Part shown: positions 1 through 4,983 of the stretch, piece after piece
Layout of the letters: each line of letters opens with the position of its first letter
Position numbering within the stretch: position 1 is the stretch's first letter
The notes under the pieces: generated by a model
The model's database searches: none
Told to the model about the DNA's origin: nothing
The model's input: the letters and a program-made list of their open reading frames with translations, nothing else
Program-made: the position numbers and the translations under genes
Assembly: GCA_028293365.1 (NCBI GenBank)
Contig: JAQGOX010000362.1
Span: 1 to 6,440 of the forward strand
Direction of reading: 5' to 3'
DNA: 6,440 bases
From: Verrucomicrobiales bacterium
GTDB lineage: Bacteria; Verrucomicrobiota; Verrucomicrobiia; Limisphaerales; SXQI01

Positions 1-83
1 TTTTGGAGGGAATAGAAAAGACGAAACGGAAAGGGGGCAAAAAATGAATTCAGGCGTGGCCGGATTTCTCGGCTTAGTGATGA

Positions 84-257
84 ACCTTTGAATCTTGGGC
101 AGATGGCTCCGGCATGGCATGGTTCAAAGAGGGCAACCCAGTCGTAGTCGAGGCATTACCCAGCGTGATACTTTTGAATCGCGAAGGTTTTGTGATCGAA
201 CGGGATCTGCGGGGAGAACGGCTCAAATCTCTGGTGGAGCAGGCATTTGGATTGTAG
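84..257 (+). pseudogene. Relic of thioredoxin/TlpA-like protein, C-terminal part
   Basis: The frame between the in-frame stops at 75-83 (TAG TGA TGA) and the TAG at 255-257 encodes about 57 residues that read like the end of a redoxin domain. There is a W..DGSG element, then the 'EALPSVILLNREG' stretch matching the cis-proline plus 'LLD..G' strand of TlpA/AhpC-type thioredoxin folds, then 'DLRGERLKSLVEQA', matching their last strand and helix. The half that would carry the CxxC active site is absent, and the three stops exclude an upstream extension in this frame. The only internal ATG (114) would give a 47-residue protein without an active site. I infer a decayed or truncated gene. It could instead be the end of a gene frameshifted just upstream, or a chance frame. 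The family call rests on pattern recognition alone. Confidence 0.45.
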
Positions 258-284
258 GATTCTTTCATTACACAGCTATCGATA

Positions 285-1427
285 ATGAACTGTCGCTCAA
301 TTTTATTTATTGGATTCCTGGCGTTGTCCGGGGTTGTGAGTCAATCCGCAGAAATGCCGGGGCCGGTGAACTTTGCCATCGTAGGGCTCGTACACGATCA
401 CGCCAGGGGATTTATTCCAAGTGCGCGCGGTCGGACGGATATCCAGTTGGTTGGGATCGTCGAAGCGAACCAGGCACTGGTGGCGCGGTACGCGAAGAAC
501 TACAATCTCGGCACCAATCTTTTCTTTTCCAGTTTGGACGAATTGCTCGCAAAAACCAACGTGCAGGCAGTGGCGACGTTTACGAGCACGTTCGATCACA
601 AACGGGTTGTGGAGATGTGCGCGCCTCGCGGAATCACCGTGATGATGGAGAAGCCGCTGGCGGTGAACATGGAACACGCTCGCGCGATACAGGCCGCCGC
701 CAAGAAAGGTAACATCCAGGTTCTGGTGAATTATGAAACCACCTGGTATCCGAGTAATACCGAAGCGTACTCGATGGTTCACGATCATCATGCGATCGGC
801 GATATTCGCAAGGTCGTCGTGCATGATGGCCACCGGGGACCTCAAGAGATCGGATGCTCTGCTGATTTCCTCGGATGGCTTACCGATCCCGTGCAAAATG
901 GCGGTGGGGCGCTGATGGATTTTGGGTGCTATGGCGCCGACTTGATTACCTGGTTGATGGATGGAAAAAAACCACAATCGGTATTGGCCGTGACGCAGCA
1001 GATCAAACCGGAGATTTATCCAAAGGTAGAAGACGAAGCTACCATTCTGCTTACCTATTCAACAGCGCAGGGAATTATTCAGGCGTCGTGGAATTGGGCC
1101 ATCGACAGGAAGGACATGGAAATTTATGGGCAATCGGGCTACGTATTGGTGCCGCGCAAAGATTTGATCAAGATGCGTGTGGCAACCAGCGATGTTTCAG
1201 GACAGCGTTGGAAAGTATCGGAGGAAACGGAAAAATCGCCGGCGCCTCTGACGGGTTCCCTTGGCGATCCACTTTCATATCTGGCTGCGGTGGTTCAGGG
1301 AAAGGTTCAAGCGGCAGGCCTTTCATCGTTGGAACTGAACATGGTAGTCACAGAGATTCTGGATGCGGCGAAAGAATCGGCACGGACTGGGAAACGGGTC
1401 GAATTGGCGAAATCGCCAGGATTTTAA
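285..1427 (+). CDS. Gfo/Idh/MocA family oxidoreductase with N-terminal signal peptide
   Basis: A predicted NAD(P)-dependent oxidoreductase of 380 residues, a usual length for the family, whose members mostly act on sugars, inositols and similar polyols. Residues 1-22 form a short hydrophobic leader with one Arg and a possible cleavage site near 'SQSA', suggesting export. The Rossmann domain begins at residue 29 (NFAIVGLVHDHA), with Glu60 ending the second strand, where NAD-binding members carry an acidic residue. The family's 'EKPLA' motif is at 122-126 and holds the catalytic-type Lys123. The C-terminal domain contains 'NGGGALMDFGCYGADL' (205-220), where Asp212 and Tyr216 sit at the usual active-site positions; Tyr replaces the common His, as in glucose-fructose oxidoreductase. 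The glycine-rich loop departs from GxGxxG (GLVHDH). No Shine-Dalgarno precedes ATG 285; an alternative start at 354 would remove the leader. Substrate unknown. The family call is firm. Confidence 0.93.
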   Translation: MNCRSILFIGFLALSGVVSQSAEMPGPVNFAIVGLVHDHARGFIPSARGRTDIQLVGIVEANQALVARYAKNYNLGTNLFFSSLDELLAKTNVQAVATFTSTFDHKRVVEMCAPRGITVMMEKPLAVNMEHARAIQAAAKKGNIQVLVNYETTWYPSNTEAYSMVHDHHAIGDIRKVVVHDGHRGPQEIGCSADFLGWLTDPVQNGGGALMDFGCYGADLITWLMDGKKPQSVLAVTQQIKPEIYPKVEDEATILLTYSTAQGIIQASWNWAIDRKDMEIYGQSGYVLVPRKDLIKMRVATSDVSGQRWKVSEETEKSPAPLTGSLGDPLSYLAAVVQGKVQAAGLSSLELNMVVTEILDAAKESARTGKRVELAKSPGF

Positions 1428-1480
1428 ATCGAGACCTTTGGAGCCAGAGGGTGGGGGAACTATTTCTTCGTTGCTGGCCG

Positions 1481-1648
1481 TCAGGTGTTGTTGTTCTGCG
1501 ACTGGTCGGGCTGTTTGTTTAAAATCTCAAGAACAGCTTGTTTGTCACCGGTCAACTTCCAGAGGGCTTCAACAACATGCATTCGCACGAATCCCCCGGG
1601 GGGCGAGTCGCGAACCCGGAAAAGCGCAGGGGCGAAAACGCGCCCCCC
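1481..1648 (-). pseudogene. Relic of HEAT-repeat protein, C-terminal part
   Basis: The minus strand is open from the in-frame stop at 1649-1651 to a TGA at 1481-1483 and encodes 55 residues. The central part reads as one HEAT unit: an 'APALFRVRDS' first helix, then 'GFVRMHVVEALWKLTGD' as the VR-containing second helix, then 'KQAVLEIL' opening the next unit and a polar tail. The Asp, the Val-Arg pair and the 'EALWKLTGD' signature are the usual consensus positions in bacterial HEAT/PBS-lyase-like repeats, which act as protein-binding scaffolds. The only in-frame ATG lies inside the repeat, so no sensible intact gene is available. It runs opposite to every other gene here. I infer the end of a decayed gene. 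A chance resemblance cannot be excluded without a profile search. Confidence 0.45.
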
Positions 1649-1768
1649 TTATGATCCATTCTTATAAGACAGATCGCAGCCCAGGAAGACGCGCCAGGGG
1701 TATCGATCCAGGTGAGATTCAACCTAAATCGCCAAACGCATTGACTTTTGTGCCTTTTCCCTCGAAAC

Positions 1769-1775
1769 AAGGTGA
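1769..1775 (+). promoter_or_regulatory. Ribosome binding site of the histidine kinase
   Basis: AAGGTGA lies seven bases before ATG 1783, a normal spacing for a Shine-Dalgarno sequence. It fixes the kinase start at 1783, where the cyclic-nucleotide-binding domain begins, rather than at in-frame ATGs at 1363 or 1651, whose added residues show no domain. Confidence 0.65.
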
Positions 1776-1782
1776 CAGACAA

Positions 1783-2886
1783 ATGGTTGTTCTCGAATCG
1801 AGTAAATTGTTCAGTGGCTTGCACCCCGAGGAATGGAAATCCTTCCGCGAGGCGGTGCAGGTCAAATCATTTGCTCCGAGTGAGACGATTTTCCGGGAAG
1901 GAGATGCAGGCGACGGCATTTACCTGGTCAAAGAAGGGAGGATCGAGATTTCGGCGGTCGTACAAGGTGAACGACGACCATTATCGGAACTTGGTCCTGG
2001 TGAGTTTTTCGGCGAAATGGCAGTTCTGGACAACGAGCCGCGGTCTGCCACCGTGACCGCTCAGGGAGCCGTGACACTCTATTTTATTCCCCGCGCCGAA
2101 TTGTTGCAACGCCTGGACAACTCGCCGCGGCTTGCTATCAGTCTGCTTCGAGAATTCAGTTTGCGCCTGCGCGATTTCAACAAACAGTACATTAAAGAAC
2201 TTTTGCAGGCCGAACGACTGGCGCTGGTGGGGCGTTTTGCCCGATCAATCGTCCATGATTTCAAAAATCCGCTGAACGTTATCGGCCTGGCTTCAGAGTT
2301 GATGGGAATGCAGGGCGCAAGCCTGGAAATGAAGGAGAGCGCGGCGACGCGTATTCGGAAACAGGTGGATCGCCTCGGTAATATGATTAACGAATTGCTT
2401 GAGTTTACGAAGGGCAGCCAAAACTCGGTGGTACTGGCAAATGTTAATTACAAAACCTATGTCGAGGAGGTGCTGGAAGATCTCCGGTTGGAGGCGGCAG
2501 ATCGTGGAGTTGAGATTCAGACGACATTTCCCGTGGAAGAAGTCGATATTTTGCTGGATTCACGGCGGCTCACCCACGTGTTTCACAATCTGATTCATAA
2601 TGCGGTGGACGCAATCTCTGACGGAGGCACGATCTTCATTCGAGCGCATCGGTCTGGCAATGAAATGATCACCGAAATCGAGGATACCGGTAAAGGTTTC
2701 GCTCCGGAGATATTTGACAGGTTGTTTCAACCGTTCGCGACTTTTGGGAAAGCGCAGGGGTCGGGATTGGGGCTGTCCATCTGCAAAAAAATCGTTCAGG
2801 ACCACCAGGGGTGGATCGTACCGGTAAGAGAACCGGGTCGCGGCGCGGTTTTTCGTTTTGGTTTGCCGGTAAGACCTTCTACCTGA
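1783..2886 (+). CDS. Soluble sensor histidine kinase with N-terminal cNMP-binding domain
   Basis: A 367-residue two-component sensor kinase with no membrane segment, so probably cytosolic. Residues ~5-120 are a Crp/cAMP-binding-type beta-barrel: 'FREGDAGDGIYLV' at 37-49 and the phosphate-binding cassette 'FGEMAVLDNEPRSATV' at 76-91, with Glu78 and Arg87, the residues that contact ribose and cyclic phosphate in ligand-binding members. A helical linker (~125-150) leads to the H-box 'IVHDFKNPLNVI', with His158 the predicted phosphorylation site. The GHKL ATPase follows: N-box 'HNLIHNAVDAI' (Asn269, Asn273), 'DTGKG' at 301-305, an F-box around 315-318 and 'GSGLGLSI' at 326-333. All kinase motifs look intact. 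There is no receiver domain and no response regulator in the window, so it is an orphan whose partner is unknown. The ligand could be cAMP, cGMP or none. mutL follows after 61 bases with no visible terminator. Confidence 0.93.
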   Translation: MVVLESSKLFSGLHPEEWKSFREAVQVKSFAPSETIFREGDAGDGIYLVKEGRIEISAVVQGERRPLSELGPGEFFGEMAVLDNEPRSATVTAQGAVTLYFIPRAELLQRLDNSPRLAISLLREFSLRLRDFNKQYIKELLQAERLALVGRFARSIVHDFKNPLNVIGLASELMGMQGASLEMKESAATRIRKQVDRLGNMINELLEFTKGSQNSVVLANVNYKTYVEEVLEDLRLEAADRGVEIQTTFPVEEVDILLDSRRLTHVFHNLIHNAVDAISDGGTIFIRAHRSGNEMITEIEDTGKGFAPEIFDRLFQPFATFGKAQGSGLGLSICKKIVQDHQGWIVPVREPGRGAVFRFGLPVRPST

Positions 2887-2931
2887 AGCGTGCCGGATCT
2901 ATATTTTTCGTGAGCCGCACCGTCGCTCTCT

Positions 2932-2940
2932 TGCTACACT
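2932..2940 (+). promoter_or_regulatory. Possible extended -10 promoter of mutL
   Basis: TGCTACACT fits an extended -10 element (TG, one base, then TACACT). No matching -35 is evident at normal spacing. Transcription would begin about seven bases further on, almost on the mutL ATG at 2948, which has no Shine-Dalgarno sequence. This is inference from a short, degenerate motif. Confidence 0.3.
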
Positions 2941-2947
2941 GCATTCA

Positions 2948-4885
2948 ATGAATCGAATTCGGCTGCTCTCAGAACAGGTTGCGAACCAAATCGCGGCTGG
3001 AGAAGTTGTCGAACGCCCCGCGAGCGTGGTCAAGGAACTCGTGGAGAACTCACTGGACGCAAGGGCGACACGAATAACAGTCGAAATTCAAAGCGGAGGT
3101 CGCAGTTTAATTCGCGTGACTGACGACGGCATTGGCATGAGTCGCGACGATGCTCTGCTTTGCCTCGAACGGCACGCCACCAGCAAAATTCAAACTGCGG
3201 CAGATCTGAGTTCCATCGCAACAATGGGATTCCGCGGCGAAGCGCTGCCCAGTATCGCCAGTGTTAGTCGAGCTACTTTGACGACCCGCGAGCGCGATAG
3301 CGATAATCCTGAAGGTTCACGAATTATCGTCAACGGCGGAAAAATCGTCGAAGTAAAAGCAGCGGGTGCTACACCCGGAACCTCCATCGAAATCCGGCAG
3401 TTATTTTTCAACGTTCCGGCGCGTCGGAAGTTTTTGCGCAGCGAGGAGACGGAGCGCGCGCATATTCAACATTATTTGACATTGGTCGCGCTGGCTCATC
3501 CGGAAATTGCATTCACCGTTTTGCAGGATGATCGAATCACGAGCCAGCTTCCGGCCATCGAGGTCCAGCACAGCCGCAAGGATCAGATCACTGCATTACG
3601 CGAACGTTTCCAGGCTGTTTATGGAACTGATTTACCCATGGTCGCGGTTGATTTTTCCACCATGATCGAAGAGGTTCCGAGCGAAGATGTGGCGGTGCGC
3701 AGCGCGGCGGAGCAGATGCGCGTTTGGGGATTGATCGGCGCTCCGGGAGTATCCCGGGGGACGCGTGAAGATCAGCACGTGTTCGTCAACCGCCGGCCGG
3801 TTGAAAACCGCGGCATCAATTTTGCCCTGAGCGAAGGTTATCATAATGCCTTGATGAAAGGCCGCTTTCCTGTCTGTTGCCTTTTCCTCGAAATCAATCC
3901 AGCGTCAGTGGACGTCAATATTCATCCCTCAAAACGAGAGGTGAAATTTCATCACGAAATGGCAATTCGCAGAATTGTGGCGCAGGCCGTTCGTGACGCT
4001 CTGGCGAAGTTCCATTCGGCTCAACTGGAAGCGGCGCGGCCATCGGCTCCAGTTGCGGTTCCCATTCCGACCATCACATCTCCAGCGGATCAGCAAAAGA
4101 AGACAGTCGCCCCCCCTTTGTTGCATCCACCGCACCCCGAACCAATAAGGAACTGGCCCAGTGCCGAAATTCCACGCGCCGCGATCGATCCAACGCCTCC
4201 GACGCAAACCATATTCCAAAATGTCGTGCCGCTCCCATTGCCCGGTTCGGTGACAAGCCCACAATCGACTCCGGCCGATATTGGTAAACCAATACCACTT
4301 TTGCACGTTCCCCTAAGGTTGCTGGGGGTTGTCGGCAAACTTTACGTGGTACTTGAATCGGATCGTGGTTTGGTGCTGATGGATCAGCACGCGGCCCATG
4401 AACGCGTATTATTTGAACAGCTCCTGACGCGGCTGGAGCAGGGGACGGTGCCTTCGCAACGGTTGTTGCTACCCGAAACCGTTGAATTGGCCAGCCGCGA
4501 TGCGCAATTTCTAAAACAACAACTGACACCACTACTTCGGCTGGGTGTCGGCCTGAGCGAATTTGGGGAAAGGACCTTTCTTCTTGATGCACTACCGCCT
4601 TTCGTCAAATCCGTCGATCCCCGCGGTTATGTCTTGCAGTTGATTGATGATTTGAAAGCGACCGGCCAGGAAGTAAACTCCTGGAGGTTGGGCGAAGAAA
4701 TGATCGCCAAAAAAGTTTGCCGTCACGCGGTCAAAGCGAACGACGCGCTTTCGATGCCGGAACTGGAAAAGCTGATCGCTGACCTGCGACATTGCACCAT
4801 GCCCTACACCTGCCCACATGGACGGCCGACTATTATCGAGATGAATTATCGCGAGCTGGAACGGCGATTCGGGCGAGTGCAATGA
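2948..4885 (+). CDS. mutL: DNA mismatch repair protein MutL (endonuclease-type)
   Basis: MutL couples mismatch recognition by MutS to strand nicking and removal. The 645-residue protein opens with a classic MutL N-terminus: 'NQIAAGEVVERPASVVKELV' at 13-32, catalytic Glu30 and Mg-binding Asn34 of the GHKL ATPase, 'DDGIGM' at 59-64, 'GFRGEAL' at 94-100, and the transducer domain with 'VDVNIHPSKREVKF' at 321-334. A Pro-rich linker spans ~362-450. The C-terminal dimerisation domain keeps the nicking-endonuclease metal motif DQHA-AH-E-RVLF-E at 479-490, with supporting 'CRHAVKA' at 591-597 and 'CPHGRP' at 622-627. 'QRLLLP' at 504-509 occupies the place of the beta-clamp-binding motif of Bacillus MutL. 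This points to methyl-independent repair, unlike Escherichia coli. The start matches the family N-terminus exactly but has no Shine-Dalgarno sequence. mutS is not in the window. Confidence 0.98.
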   Translation: MNRIRLLSEQVANQIAAGEVVERPASVVKELVENSLDARATRITVEIQSGGRSLIRVTDDGIGMSRDDALLCLERHATSKIQTAADLSSIATMGFRGEALPSIASVSRATLTTRERDSDNPEGSRIIVNGGKIVEVKAAGATPGTSIEIRQLFFNVPARRKFLRSEETERAHIQHYLTLVALAHPEIAFTVLQDDRITSQLPAIEVQHSRKDQITALRERFQAVYGTDLPMVAVDFSTMIEEVPSEDVAVRSAAEQMRVWGLIGAPGVSRGTREDQHVFVNRRPVENRGINFALSEGYHNALMKGRFPVCCLFLEINPASVDVNIHPSKREVKFHHEMAIRRIVAQAVRDALAKFHSAQLEAARPSAPVAVPIPTITSPADQQKKTVAPPLLHPPHPEPIRNWPSAEIPRAAIDPTPPTQTIFQNVVPLPLPGSVTSPQSTPADIGKPIPLLHVPLRLLGVVGKLYVVLESDRGLVLMDQHAAHERVLFEQLLTRLEQGTVPSQRLLLPETVELASRDAQFLKQQLTPLLRLGVGLSEFGERTFLLDALPPFVKSVDPRGYVLQLIDDLKATGQEVNSWRLGEEMIAKKVCRHAVKANDALSMPELEKLIADLRHCTMPYTCPHGRPTIIEMNYRELERRFGRVQ

Positions 4886-4983
4886 GATGCTGTCAATGTT
4901 TCTGAATCGGATTTTCAATTGAGGTTTTTCTCAGGGGCGTAAGGGATTGCAAACCGGAGTGCCTGGCTACATCGTAATGAGAC

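Larger units (their letters stand above)
1428..1782. other. 355-base gap between oxidoreductase and histidine kinase
   Basis: No + strand protein is supported here, although the kinase frame stays open back to 1363. That upstream stretch is rich in Arg, Ser and Pro and has no recognisable domain. The minus strand holds the HEAT-repeat relic at 1481-1648. There is no hairpin followed by a T-run that would make a convincing terminator for the oxidoreductase; the best pairing, CCTTT with AGAGG at 1435-1450, is short and has no T-tract. A TTGACT hexamer at 1741-1746 resembles a -35 box but has no -10 partner at normal spacing. The last 14 bases contain the kinase ribosome binding site. Confidence 0.6.

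Noticed and set aside
303..977. 224-codon minus-strand reading frame opposite the oxidoreductase
   Set aside because: It lies wholly antisense to a clearly recognised protein and shows no domain of its own.
875..1522. 215-codon + strand reading frame overlapping the oxidoreductase end
   Set aside because: It is a frame-shifted shadow of the oxidoreductase with a Gly/Arg-biased, domain-free translation.
1593..1602. CCCCCGGGGG palindrome as a regulatory or terminator element
   Set aside because: It has no loop and no T-run, and it falls inside the HEAT relic, where it encodes a Pro-Pro-Gly-Gly turn.
1741..1770. Promoter with TTGACT as -35 before the kinase
   Set aside because: No hexamer resembling a -10 box occurs at 16-18 bases; the best option matches only two positions.
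1363..1782. N-terminal extension of the histidine kinase by up to 140 residues
   Set aside because: The frame is open, but it overlaps the end of the oxidoreductase, is low in recognisable structure, and a good ribosome binding site sits directly before ATG 1783.
4074..4592. 172-codon minus-strand reading frame within mutL
   Set aside because: Antisense to the Pro-rich linker and C-terminal domain of MutL; the openness follows from base composition.
4918..4933. Terminator after mutL (TTGAG, T-rich loop, CTCAG)
   Set aside because: The stem is only four pairs plus a wobble, and the T-run is in the loop rather than after the stem.
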